Of a stretch of 64,000 nt of DNA, positions 37,170 through 47,172 are shown in pieces. The notes under the pieces were generated by a model. It was not told the origin of the DNA. It made no database searches and was given only the letters and a program-made list of their open reading frames with translations. The position numbers were made by a program, and so were the translations under genes. This DNA comes from Pyrrhosoma nymphula (Eukaryota; Arthropoda; Insecta; Odonata; Coenagrionidae), in NCBI GenBank assembly GCA_963573305.1, contig OY754329.1:17203200-17267199 (forward strand), written 5' to 3'. The number at the start of each line of letters is the position of its first letter. Position 1 is the first letter of the stretch.

Positions 37170-38290
37170 GAGGTTTAATTTGTTTTGACCGCGCCTACCC
37201 TGAAAAGAAACCGCGTCATGGGTATGAACCTATGCATACACTAACAATGCGTGCAATTGAATTGAAGTCGTAAGGCTTCTTTAGTATCGTGCATTGTTCC
37301 CCAGGAACTTTTAGGGATTTATCACCTCACTTGACTCGTTATAAAAATTTGAGTTAGAAAAAGAATATCCCTTATCATGCTTACGTATTATGGTTCAATT
37401 TTTATAGCCTATGGATACCTCTAATGGCAATGACATTACTTGAAAAACTTATTGCTTGAAGCTTACTTTGTTGGTTGCGGAATAATTTTTGCTTTATCGT
37501 TTGCCAATCTTCGATGAATTGATTACTAAGTTAAAATAAATCATAAGTATGAGAATGCCATGAATTCGGTTTAAATGCACTCATTTGTGCTAATATGCTG
37601 TTAAGGCGTTCGTAACAGGGTCGGGGATAGCGATTCTGAATTAGAATTTGACGTTTATATACTGACCTATAGATACTCTGGGTAAACAATAATTTGCGAT
37701 TGAATCGAAGTTCTTGAATTGATACTTATTTAAAAGATAGATGGGGTTTCTTGTGAATGCTATGTTTTGGGTTGTATTGGATTAAATTATGTGGATAATA
37801 TTAATTTGCCTCCACTTTACCTCATTGTCAGTAGAGCAAACAGAAGAGATGAAATGAGAGTTATGCATTGACTACATAATAGGTATAATAATTTGTTCCC
37901 TTGCATCATTCACGAATTAAAGCGAAACAGAGGGAAACTGTTGTCGACCAGAGCTCAACTCACTTTTCCTCCCTTCCCTCTTCAAATTCCTTTATCAAAA
38001 TCCTCTCTCTTTTTCATGGTTGATATCCTAACACTTTCTGCCCAACCCTCCTGCGGTAGCCTGCAGGATAGTATGCAGATGAAAACGCCAATTTCCAAAC
38101 AATATTCAGTATTTAGTAAAATATACTTTCTTCCACCCTCATACCATTAAAGACGCCCATTATTCCCTCCTTCCCTGCTTACTTCCTATGCCTTAACCCC
38201 TGCTTCTAAATAACTCCTTCAGCCTTAATCTGCTTGAAGTTAATAGTTTCAAATGGCTTAAATTTATGGAACAGCTTCATGATTAAAAAG
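37170..38290. other. Unassigned AT-rich sequence
   Basis: No domain or repeat pair was recognised. Confidence 0.4.
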
Positions 38291-38299
38291 AAAAAAACT

Positions 38300-38645
38300 T
38301 TGTGAGTTCCACATAAATAGATTTTTATTACGACCTATGTTTCGTCGCTGAGCGACATCATCAGGTCGGTCATATCATCACATATCAGGCTATTCTGTAT
38401 GTTCTCGGAATTTCCGAGCCTCGAAAGTGACGACATTTTGACGTCACAGCCTCTAAAATTTCAAATAGAGCCATTCAAAAGTTGAGATTTGTCGGGGAAG
38501 GTGATGTCACATTCACGGATTTTCCGATGTTCGGCCATGAAGAGTCCTTACTGAATAAGGCCCCAGGTCACCTCATGATGTCGCTCAGCGACGAAATCTA
38601 GGTCGTAATAAAAATCTATTTATGTGGAACTCACAACGTTTTTCT
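38300..38645 (-). repeat. Penelope-type fold-back with hammerhead-like core
   Basis: Inverted arms at about 38300-38365 and 38575-38640 share GTGAGTTCCACATAAATAGA and TTTTTATTACGACCTA. On the minus strand, 38339-38364 reads CTGATGA, GTCGC-TCA-GCGAC, GAAAC, and the flanking CGAC/GGTCG can pair as stem I. The right arm carries a mutated TCATGA..GAAAT version. The interior (38440-38570) belongs to a separate dispersed repeat also seen at 43.1 kb. No protein is encoded. Confidence 0.6.
38440..38572. repeat. Dispersed repeat, copy 1
   Basis: Shares AAAAGTTGAGATTTGTCGGG, a TGACGTCA-like segment, ACGGATTTTCCGA and AATAAGGCCCCAGGT, in order and spacing, with 43150-43270. The family is unknown. Confidence 0.6.
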
Positions 38646-38649
38646 TTTC

Positions 38650-39260
38650 TTATTCTGCCTCTTAATTTTCCCCAGTAACTTCCTAACCTCCCGTATCATC
38701 CCTAGAGCTTCGCCATCGTCTCACTTTCCAAGGTGTTTTCTTAGGGGTTCACATTTTATGGTGAAATGATGTGCATAGATTTACTTTTCTCTGGTTTACT
38801 TCTTCAATTTGCAGTTCATGCACATGTTTCAATTCTTCGCCACTCGATCTGCTGAGCGGTGTTGCTTTGTGTACTCCAGAATGGCGCGTTTCCTTTGTCT
38901 ACGAGTCGGCGTTTTCAAAAATTATGCACTTGAACGATTATTTCATATGCTACCTCATCATCAGTAGTCACCCATTCGAAGATTGGTCCGCTGCAACTAT
39001 CCACACCTCTTCGCTAGTTGCTTTATTAATTTATGATTTTTCCTATTAACTGCCCACATTCTTCGCTTCACCCTTGGCCTTCCTATATAATTCTTCCCAT
39101 TTATTTCTCATACCAGTGCTGTTTATAATAACCTGTATTGTGTCAGAATGTGTCCAATTACTTTGTCTCTTATACTACTGGTTGTTAGTAGAACCTTAAT
39201 CTGGGAGAATGGGCTACTCTGCTCTAAATTATTAAGCACTCGAAGCGATATCGATAGATT
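38650..39260. other. Unassigned sequence
   Basis: No recognisable domain. The 92-codon frame at 38771 has hydrophobic stretches but no conserved motif. Confidence 0.4.
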
Positions 39261-39267
39261 CGGATCT

Positions 39268-39606
39268 GAGTCCCGGCCATGAAAATACATATGGATCTAA
39301 ATCTTCGGCACCACTTTACGGGCAAAGGTGTTGCCTAACTTTCCACAAAAGATAGATCGCGCTGCAGTCGGCATGGTTCCGCTTCTGTGTGTCCCAAATT
39401 CCCGGTTTAATTGGGAGGCCAATTTCGGTACCTATATTTCCAGTATCTCCATTTGAATCACGGCCTTTCCTTACGAGAGCCACCTTCTCTAGAGTGGCGG
39501 CGCTACAATCTGCTTGGTCCTGATTTTTCGGTGGATGCGGAATGTTTGGCAACACCCTTTGGGGGCAAGTTTAGGATCCATATGTATATTCATGGTCCCG
39601 GCCAAG
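39268..39606. repeat. Imperfect fold-back element
   Basis: The left part (CCCGGCCATGAAAATACATA, then GGTGTTGCCTAAC) recurs inverted on the right (TCATGGTCCCGGCC at the far end, GTTTGGCAACACCC further in). Arms are about 60 bp with mismatches. No coding content. Confidence 0.5.
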
Positions 39607-39968
39607 GTTGAGGATTTTTCCTCTGTCGCTTTGTGGTGCTCTGGCACCAGAGGTGGGGTGGGGAAAGGCCACCGCGATCTCTAGTGCCAGGAGGGAGAGG
39701 AAGTGTGCGGGGTTCGAGGGTGTCAAACGAATTCCATTACACTCGCACACAATGGTGGGTTGCGCCGCGGGTCCACACTCTTTCTCTTGCAAGGGAGGAG
39801 GCAAATTCAATCAGGGAGCCGGTGGACCAAGGGCGATGATGGCTCGCTGGTCGGACGCCCATCGTCTGGGAGGTAATCAAGCGGCGCATCGACATCGAGT
39901 GGATGGATCGTGGCCATTGTGTACGTGTGCGAGCGGTAAGAAACGATACGATATTATGACGTAGAATA

Positions 39969-40520
39969 CCGGCGATATCGACGGACAAGGGTCTGACACT
40001 CGCATTACTCCAATGGTTATACATTTCACCCAGAGCACTCTAGCGGTCAGGCGCTAACTATCAGAGAGACAGGTATACTCTTTAAATTGAAGATCTGGCA
40101 TATTTTAGTGGGAAATTACCTATTTATTTCTCAGGGGAAACTTAAAAAGGTAATTTTATAATCAATTCTGCATCCTGAAAAATTCTGAAACCAGATTGCA
40201 GCGCAATAATGCCGTCCAGTCCTTCTCTTGGCGTTTTCACAGTGTACTTTCTCGGCCATCTTATTTGTTTACATATGGTTGCGATGGCGATGTCTCGTGT
40301 GGTCCCAGGCGTATTTTAAATGTACGTGGATAAACGTCTTACAACAAAAGGAATAATTACAGCATTTTTCACAAAAAATAATAGATTTATGGCAAAAACA
40401 TTCGATATTTATCTTTTTCACGCATACTTATTTTTCCATTTGCGCCTGAAACAATTGGCGCTAGTAGTAATCCATACGAGATATCGCAATTCCGTCAGAC
40501 CCTTGTCGATGGATATACCG
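39969..40520. mobile_element. MITE-like element with inverted ends
   Basis: GACAAGGGTCTGAC at 39984-39997 is exactly inverted at 40494-40507. Similarity extends outwards (GCGATATCGA and GGATATACCG, complemented) to about 35 bp per arm. The interior has no frame of note. Superfamily undetermined; target duplication not resolved. Confidence 0.5.
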
Positions 40521-40617
40521 ATCTATTTTGCTCAATTTGACACAGTGTGAAATGCAATAGTTTTGGTGCGAATTTGGTTTTGGTTTTTCTTGACGTCATC
40601 TTGACGTTTACAAAGTA

Positions 40618-41120
40618 TTGAAATTGTTCTACCTCAGAAGTGATAATAAACCTAAGGAAGAATCAAAAACCAAATTATACAACCTAAGATATATAACAAT
40701 GTATATTTTGCCCAAGCCAAATATGATCCTGTTCAGACGCTCATTTATCTATGCAGAGCCAAAATTATTTCTTAGATTGTCAGTTAATATAAGAGGTTCA
40801 ATTAGTTTAACATCTTTTTTGAAAAGAGTAAAAAAATGGTTACTTAATGCAGAAAATACAGATGTATTTTTTGTTAATAGTACGGTTAATACTCACTATA
40901 AACTGTATGAACGACAGGTTGAGATTAAAAAACATATTGTTATATTTTTGCATATGTTTTTGTTTCGTATCTGGTCTCAGTTTACTTATTTTTTTTCAAT
41001 TATTCACATGGTAATTTGTTTTGAGGCATCACAATGCCTAAAAGGGATTCCTAATTTATCCTTATTTATTTGAAATGTAATATGTGCTTGTAATGTTGAT
41101 TCAACGGATAAATAAATATC
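40618..41120 (+). pseudogene. LINE ORF2 C-terminus and 3' UTR (CR1/jockey-like)
   Basis: The 151-codon open segment includes ILPKPNMILFRRSFIYAEPK, then NIRGSISLTSFLKRVKKWLL. This is the last block of CR1/jockey/L2-type ORF2 proteins (RS.IY..P..WN.LP..IR...S...FK). It parallels the LINE at the right edge (PKPNNEAFRRSYLY..LLPFHI). The usual WNxLP is degraded. Everything 5' of this block is absent, so it is a strongly 5'-truncated insertion. Confidence 0.65.
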
Positions 41121-41129
41121 ATTATTGTT

Positions 41130-42540
41130 ACAAAAAATTCTTATTCTATATGCGGACGAATTTCGAGTCTTTTTTTTAGACAGGATAACGTGTTCGCGCG
41201 TAACGTAACGCGAATTTTGCTCAGGTAGGATTTAATCCACAAGTAAGGGATACCTTTTATCCCATATATTATCTGTTTAATCAACAGTATGTGGTGGTTT
41301 ACAAGGTGAAAGTCATTAGAAAACTGGCTTCGATTTTAAACATTTCCTGCACACTGCCCTCTCCTTGCTTGCCTCATCCACTTCTGCCACGTTCACGCAT
41401 TGTTTTACGCACGCTACCACTCGTTCTGAAGGAGGACCTCCTTCTCTTATCAGACTCTACCGCCATGTTCAATGTTAATCTCTCTGAATCCACCGCTGTC
41501 CATCAGACAATTCACTCCTCTCTGATAAATTTTCGGCTATTTGAATCCCATTTATCCTCCTAAAACGGCCAACAGCGGTTCTTTCATTCATGCTATTATT
41601 GTTTTCATATTTATCATTACCTAAAACGGAAAGCACGGTCCACGTTTACGTTCACTTATGGAGCATATAATCCTTATTCTTTCATTTGTCCCTTCTAAGC
41701 CGTATCCTTCCTACTTTTACAGTCAGCACTTCTCAATTAACATTTCCCACTACATTTAGCATCCTCTTATGATTATCCTGACATAACCAAGTTTAGTAAG
41801 AGAAATTCTTATTAGGAGGCATTAGAATTCAGGAGTATGAGGAGTGAGACTGAGACAAATGTTCAGGGAAAATCTACTTGATTACATTTGTGTTCCCCGT
41901 CTTCGATAATACCATATTTTCGTTTCTTGAAAGGTAAATGTGTGCTCTGACCGCTTATATAAGGGCAGATTTTGCATTCAAGAATGACTGTTACTATTTT
42001 CGACGACAGATTTGGACACAGATCCCCCAAGTCGTCCGATTAGCAAGTAAAAAGAAAAGTAAAAAAATAAGCCTAACGTTTCTGTTCAATCGTCTAGGTT
42101 TGATATAATTTAGTTCACCATGCAATAAGTGGCCGTAGATGTTGATCTGGATTTTCTGCCAGGAACTATTTATCAAATTATGTAACTAATGACAGTATTA
42201 ATGGCCACAATACCGGGAGACACATTGAACTCCATCAAAATTCTTTAAGGACCTCCATCGCTATGCATGGACCAATGTCCATGGCCTTAATGATTTACAA
42301 CCATATACCATCCGAGCTTTAATCCGAAATTAAGATCGAAGTATTAAAAAAATGTATTAAAGTTTTTTCACTCCAAAATGTATTATTCTCTAAAAGAATT
42401 TTTAAACTCAAATTTGAGTGTATACTGCGTAATACTGAGTATTCGTATAATGTGTTGTGACTATCTAAAATTATGTGACGTGCCTTATATCTCTTACATA
42501 TCAAATGTAACACGATCATTTGGGCAAATAAATGATGATT
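41130..42540. other. Unassigned sequence; isolated TATA-like motif near 41958
   Basis: TTATATAAGGGCAG at about 41956 looks like a core promoter, but no gene follows that I can recognise. Confidence 0.35.
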
Positions 42541-42603
42541 ATAATGATTATGATTTCAAAATTTCTCGGGTTGCATCCGCGTCAGTTGTCATTCAGCACA
42601 ACA

Positions 42604-42634
42604 GTTTCGCCAGCTATCCTGCTGGCGTCCTCAG
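42604..42634 (-). ncRNA. Hammerhead-ribozyme-like core, left pLTR
   Basis: The minus strand reads CTGAGGA (consensus CUGANGA), helix II GCCAG/CTGGC with an 8-9 base loop, then GAAAC-TGTT. The cleavage position is UU after a one-pair helix III. CAC before the core pairs with GTG after the cleavage site as helix I. All conserved core bases are present. PLE terminal repeats are known to carry minimal hammerheads of this kind; activity is unproven. Confidence 0.6.
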
Positions 42635-42957
42635 GTGAAGGATGGCGAGAAGGTTTTGGTCCGTCCTTATATAGGCCAAGTTAGTCGCCAAAAAGCGATC
42701 AATCGCTTTTTGGCGCCAAATAATAGCCAAGGAAAACAGGTACTTCCCGAGAATAATAAGAGAGGCTATAGAAATCATAAAAACACCAAAGAATTTAACA
42801 GAGAAGATGGATACCCATTGCACAGCGCTTGGAAGAGAGTAGTAAGTTTCCCACGCAACCGCGACGCTGCTCCATGATTGGCCGGAGCATTGATCGCTTT
42901 TTGGCGCCTAACTTGGTCTATATAAGGACGGACCAAAACCTTCTCGCCATCCTTCAC

Positions 42958-42988
42958 CTGAGGACGCCAGCAGGATAGCTGGCGAAAC
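42958..42988 (+). ncRNA. Hammerhead-ribozyme-like core, right pLTR
   Basis: Direct-orientation twin of the minus-strand core in the left arm: CTGAGGA, GCCAG/CTGGC, GAAAC, TGTT, with CAC/GTG as helix I. It is identical in the core despite the arms having diverged by a few bases. Confidence 0.6.
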
Positions 42989-43099
42989 TGTTGTGCTGAA
43001 TGACAACGGACGCGGATGCAACCCGAGAAATGTTGAAATCATTTGATCAACGCCGCGGAAACCTGCGAACTAACAAATGATGATTATTATTATTATGTG

Positions 43100-43275
43100 G
43101 CCATGGAATTTCTGAATCTCCACAATGTCGAAATTCTGATGCCAGAGCCACGAACATTCCGAAAAGAGCGAATCAAAAGTTGAAATTTGTCGGGGGCTTT
43201 GACGTCAAACCCACGGACTTTCCGAGGATCGACCGAGTCGAGTCATTATTAAATAAGGCCCCAGGTTCTTTAAGG
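43100..43275. repeat. Dispersed repeat, copy 2
   Basis: Same order of phrases as 38440-38572 (AAAAGTTGAAATTTGTCGGG, TGACGTCA, ACGGACTTTCCGA, AATAAGGCCCCAGGT). It begins directly after the PLE at 42.5-43.0 kb. Confidence 0.6.
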
Positions 43276-43547
43276 AGGCTCCGCCGCGACTGTGTGAGTC
43301 AAAACAAATAGGTACTAAATATTTCATTTGTTATATTTTGTCCAAAAAATTCTGCTTTCACTGATGCAATGCGTTGCCTATAGAAACCCATAAGTAAGGA
43401 ACAGAATTTACAGATTATTCCACGAATGTATTTTAAATGAGCACTTTTTTTCAGCCAATAGGAGACGACTGCAGCGCCATTTCCTACGATTTACCGCATT
43501 TTGACTTCAATTACGGCAGTAATTCCCTAATAACTAAAAGAAAATAA

Positions 43548-43834
43548 GGTGGTAAGATGCCTATATTACATTTTTATTCAATTTCTATGGATTATTTCCT
43601 TCTTATAAATAGTTTTCCGCAAAAATGGCATTTATATTTTATGGAAAAATACTATTTTCCCCGTGTTTCTCACATTCCCCCATTGAACATCATGTAATTT
43701 CAAGTTAAATTATAGAATAAAATAGTGTGAAAAGGAATTATTTTGTCGTTTATATCAGATAGAAGACAACGTTTCCTAAAAGTGGACAGAATATGAATAA
43801 AATGACATTTAAGTCATTTTACGGCGGAACCACC
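43548..43834. mobile_element. piggyBac-like MITE, 287 bp
   Basis: Starts GGTGGTAAGATG after ATAA and ends CGGCGGAACCACC before TT, inverted ends resembling the TTAA-GGTGGT terminus of the 20142 element. The body shows strong direct similarity to 44024-44284 (TTCTTATAAATAGTTTTCCG and TTTCAAGTT..AATTA.AG). The target site has decayed from TTAA. Confidence 0.55.
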
Positions 43835-44017
43835 TTTTTTTATTTCTTCTTGGTTTTAAACAGGCTCGTGGTTTTTCCAATTATTATCGGAGGTCAAGTT
43901 TTTGCGTTTTACATTTCGTTATTTAAGCTGGAAAGTAAATGTATACTTTTTATTTTCCTTTGTAATGATAGTCTAACTATATGATATCTTTATTCACAAG
44001 GGTGTGACGTATATTAA

Positions 44018-44284
44018 GCCGTATATTCAATTTCTCTGGATTATTTTCTTCTTATAAATAGTTTTCCGCGAGCATGGCATTTATATTTTATGGGAAAATA
44101 CTATTTTTCCCCGTGTTTCTCTCATTCCCCCATTGAACACCATGTAATTTCAAGTTCAATTAGAGAGTAATATAGCGTGGAAAGGTATTATTTTGTTTTT
44201 CATATCAGATAGAGGACAACTTTTTCTACAAGTAGACAGAATATTATTATGATGACATTTAAGTCATTTTACGATGGAACCACC
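44018..44284. mobile_element. piggyBac-like MITE, second copy
   Basis: Direct repeat of 43548-43834, lying about 460 bp downstream in the same orientation. The right end reads GATGGAACCACC followed by a perfect TTAA (44285-44288); TTAA also occurs on the left at 44014-44017. The left terminal inverted repeat is lost. Confidence 0.55.
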
Positions 44285-44591
44285 TTAAGCCTGAATCGCA
44301 CGATCATTTTTTCCGTCCCTTGTCAGGGATCATTCAAGGAACGCTTTTTGCGATCACTCAAATGATAGGGAAAGTGATAATAGCTGAAGCAATCGTTTTC
44401 TGCATCACAAGATCACTTGCGCCGTCACTGGGAGAATAATTTCCGCACCCGAGACTCTCTTTTCATTCGTCAATATTAGTCGTATTATGAATAGAACCAT
44501 TATTGTGACTATTCCGCGTAAACATTTTTACATTAGCGCCAAATTCGGGGAAAATTTATGTTTGGATTAAGTTTAACCCAAACATCGGCAA

Positions 44592-46334
44592 TGAGACTCC
44601 AAACTTCAAATAGCGTCTCAATATTTACACCATGCCGAATTTATTTAGGAAAGGTATTGCACAACTTGCCCCAAAGATTCATAAATGTTCTGAATACGTT
44701 TATGTAAATATTCGCGTTTAAGCTAACGCTAATTTGGGAAAAATGTGGAGTGAATTTGGTAAATGAATTAGCTTTCGAAGGTAGTACAAAACTAGCAAAA
44801 TTTCCATACGATGATGAGTCTGTGATTGATCTCGTCATCAATGGCGCTAATGTGCCGAAACCAGTGGACGCCCCACACGTCTTTCTTTCGTCTGACGATT
44901 CGGCTGACCTCAGGCGATATTTAGAAAACCTCGTTGTGCGTGGTGTGTTAGTGCATCGGCGACCAGTCTGTGCCTTCCGGACGTACCTCATTCCCAAGGC
45001 CTCCGGAGGGCACAGACTCATACACGACCTTTCGCCGTGGACAACTTTTTATAATAAGCCGAAGTTCCGGCTGAAGGACGCGGCCGAGGCTGTTGCTAGG
45101 ATTCCACAACATTCGTACCTGGCCAAGCTCGATTTGAAGGACGCCTTTTTCCAAGTAAAGATAGCACCTCAGTTTGTTAAATTCTATGGTGTCCGGGTAG
45201 GACCCCACTATTATTGCTTTACTAGGCTGCCGATGGGCCACTGTCTTGCCCCGGCTATTATGCAGAGGTGGGCACGGGCTGTCGCCCGTGAGGTTTATTC
45301 ACTGTTTAATATATGTCTTATTCCTTATTTGGATGACTGGCTGCTGGTTCTCCCAGAGGACTTTCGCGAGGCCCAGCAGCTAGTCCACAGAGTCCAAAAC
45401 TTTATTGAAAATGACCTTCGCGTTGTATTGAATGTCGATAAATGTGTTCTTGTTCCCAGGAGGCGAATCCAGTATCTGGGGGTGATCATCAGCACGGAGG
45501 ACAGCACCTTGCGGCTGACCCGTGGAGCCCGGAGCAGGCTTGACTCGGGCATTGATATCATTCCTCGCCTCCGTGCTGTTGATCTCCCTAAGATTGCTGG
45601 ATTCGTCTCCTGGATCTGTTATATTTTAAAGTTACCTTATTTCTTGATCTCTAATGTTTACTGCCGGAAAGTTACCTGGCTGCACCGTTGCCAGGATCTT
45701 AATTTGTTCGACAAGGTTCGTAAATGTGCGCCATATGAACTGATATTCACTGCATACAGCGATGCAACGCCCTGGCAATGGGCAATAGTGTGCCCCCAAT
45801 TGGGGTTGGAGATGGCGCGAAAGTTTGACCATCAGCTGCCTATCTACTACGCCGAGGCCGAGGCGGCCCTGCGAGGTCTCCAATATGTTTTCAACAATTC
45901 ACCTGATTTTTGTACGATCGACATGAGGGTCGATAACATGGCCGTGTTGCATTGTATTCGTAAAGGCAACGGCCTCTTATTTCAAAGTGACATGTACTGT
46001 AATATGTTTTTGCAACTAATAAAGAACCCGACGCGGTCAGCGTCCTGGAGATTCGTGCCTACGGCCGCCAATCTCGCCGACCGTCCTTCCAGGACCGTTC
46101 TCGTGTAATATATGCCTAGGCCGGCCATATTGGTCGGCCGACGGTATATATACGCACGGGCACGGGACTGAGGCGGTTGAGTTGGAGTTTGGCTGCTCTA
46201 GGCACGAGTGCCCAGTCTCTCCGTTACGGATCCCAGAAATTTCCCCGAATGGTGTTACAACTTTGTAGTAAGTTTATTTAAGTAAATTGGACTAAGTATA
46301 AATATTTAGACGCTATTTGAAGTTAGGAGTCTCA
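44592..46334 (+). mobile_element. RT-RNase H unit bounded by short inverted repeats
   Basis: TGAGACTCCAAACTTCAAAT.. at 44592-44628 is inverted at 46296-46334 (ATTTGAAGTTAGGAGTCTCA), about 36 bp with four mismatches; weaker similarity continues outward. Between them lies only the RT-RNase H frame plus about 190 bp containing a GGCCG/CGGCC hairpin and a TATATATA box at about 46145. Inverted rather than direct terminal repeats are a feature of DIRS-like retroelements. No tyrosine recombinase or integrase frame was found on either side. Confidence 0.5.
44708..46108 (+). CDS. Reverse transcriptase-RNase H protein, intact frame, no ATG start
   Basis: This is the longest uninterrupted frame in the window: open from 44708, about 466 codons to the stop at 46106-46108. 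Residues are numbered from the GTG at 44750. An N-terminal region is followed by the RT domain: IPKASGGHRLIHDL (81-94), motif A with Asp128 in LAKLDLKDAFFQV, TRLPMGHCLAP (158-168), and motif C YLDD (193-196). A YLGV motif (242-245) closes the palm region. RNase H follows with the full acidic set: Asp338 (SDATPWQW), Glu369/Glu371 (YYAEAEAAL), Asp395 (RVDN) and Asp444 (NLADRPSR). The protein then stops, with no integrase. Domain order and the ADRPSR ending resemble DIRS-like elements and related integrase-less retroelements more than gypsy or copia. There is no ATG before residue 162, so the frame is 5'-truncated, spliced or translated by fusion. Base composition is markedly GC-richer than the neighbours. 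Confidence 0.75.
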   Translation: MFAFKLTLIWEKCGVNLVNELAFEGSTKLAKFPYDDESVIDLVINGANVPKPVDAPHVFLSSDDSADLRRYLENLVVRGVLVHRRPVCAFRTYLIPKASGGHRLIHDLSPWTTFYNKPKFRLKDAAEAVARIPQHSYLAKLDLKDAFFQVKIAPQFVKFYGVRVGPHYYCFTRLPMGHCLAPAIMQRWARAVAREVYSLFNICLIPYLDDWLLVLPEDFREAQQLVHRVQNFIENDLRVVLNVDKCVLVPRRRIQYLGVIISTEDSTLRLTRGARSRLDSGIDIIPRLRAVDLPKIAGFVSWICYILKLPYFLISNVYCRKVTWLHRCQDLNLFDKVRKCAPYELIFTAYSDATPWQWAIVCPQLGLEMARKFDHQLPIYYAEAEAALRGLQYVFNNSPDFCTIDMRVDNMAVLHCIRKGNGLLFQSDMYCNMFLQLIKNPTRSASWRFVPTAANLADRPSRTVLV

Positions 46335-46339
46335 GACGG

Positions 46340-46940
46340 CGAGAAATATTGGAATTTTTTCCGTGCTAACCACGATTAATTCCTTATATTACATGCTATG
46401 GTTTGTTTTTAAAGTTTTCTAATGGATATAACGTAATGTAACAATAATGAGAATTGGTTAAAAAGTTCATGTATTAACATAATTATGCACACCCTACTTA
46501 ACAGACTGGTTCAAAAATGGAAAGAATCAGCAATGAAATGAGAGACTTAATATCTTCAGAGGTGCGACTGGCCAAATGTCCAAGTTTCTTGGCCACTGGA
46601 GATTCCTATAGGGGTCTGAGTCACATTTTTGGCGTCAATATTTTTATACTCCCCGCTCCTTGCGTTCCATAAGCATTCATGTTCCCTATATCCTTCGATA
46701 AATGTGAAGAGATCACCTCCTGGCAGAGAAATCCTCGCCAACTACTTTAAATTCCCAGTCTTTTCCATTACGCGTCTACAACCGCTAGCGAGTGTCGCGA
46801 TAAATTACACTTCATTGTGATGAAAAGTAAAAGTCCTTCTACTTTGATTATAGCTCGAATTCAGGGTTGATCACGTTCAACCTAGTCCTCTATCGACTCC
46901 GACTCGCATCACAGTTCGCGTTCACACATACGAGTCGAGC
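46340..46940. other. Unassigned sequence
   Basis: No domain or repeat pair was recognised. Confidence 0.4.
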
Positions 46941-46944
46941 TTAA

Positions 46945-47133
46945 GATGGTTTGAGCGAGATAGTTCCCTAGTCATAATGGAGACCATATTCAAATTTAAT
47001 TTTTTGATTTCAGCGTCTGTAAGAAGTACGAAATAAATATTGTTTTATTAATGGTGCAAAAATATAGTTATATATGACAAGCATTCTCAGTAATTAAATA
47101 AATATATCTACATAAGTGTCTTACTTGACTAGT
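46945..47133. mobile_element. Partial piggyBac-like MITE
   Basis: Left part of the 20142-type element, starting GATGGTTTGAGCGAG after TTAA (46941-46944) and breaking off at CTTGACT. It is joined to a 40-bp spacer that also flanks the first copy at 20.1 kb. Confidence 0.7.
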
Positions 47134-47172
47134 ATTCTAATAATTGTTAAATGCATGGGTTTTTGACATTAA

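Larger units (their letters stand above)
42549..43043 (+). mobile_element. Penelope-like element: inverted pLTR, endonuclease tail, 3' pLTR
   Basis: Arms of about 150 bp at 42549-42698 (inverted) and 42885-43043 (direct) are about 97 per cent identical by eye and share CATTCAGCACAACAGTTTCG. Between them the plus strand encodes NHKNTKEFNREDGYPLHSAW then KRV and a stop at 42877, the C-terminal end of PLE GIY-YIG endonucleases (FNREDGY.L..AW..V). A 5'-truncated body followed by a direct pLTR and preceded by an inverted pLTR fragment is the classic PLE insertion structure. A perfect 30-bp hairpin (CGCCAAAAAGCGAT and complement) lies at the junction, about 42689-42718. Confidence 0.8.

Noticed and set aside
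39571..40024. Frames of 68-118 codons on both strands in a GC-richer segment
   Set aside because: They overlap one another, lack motifs and adjoin fold-back repeats; most likely chance.
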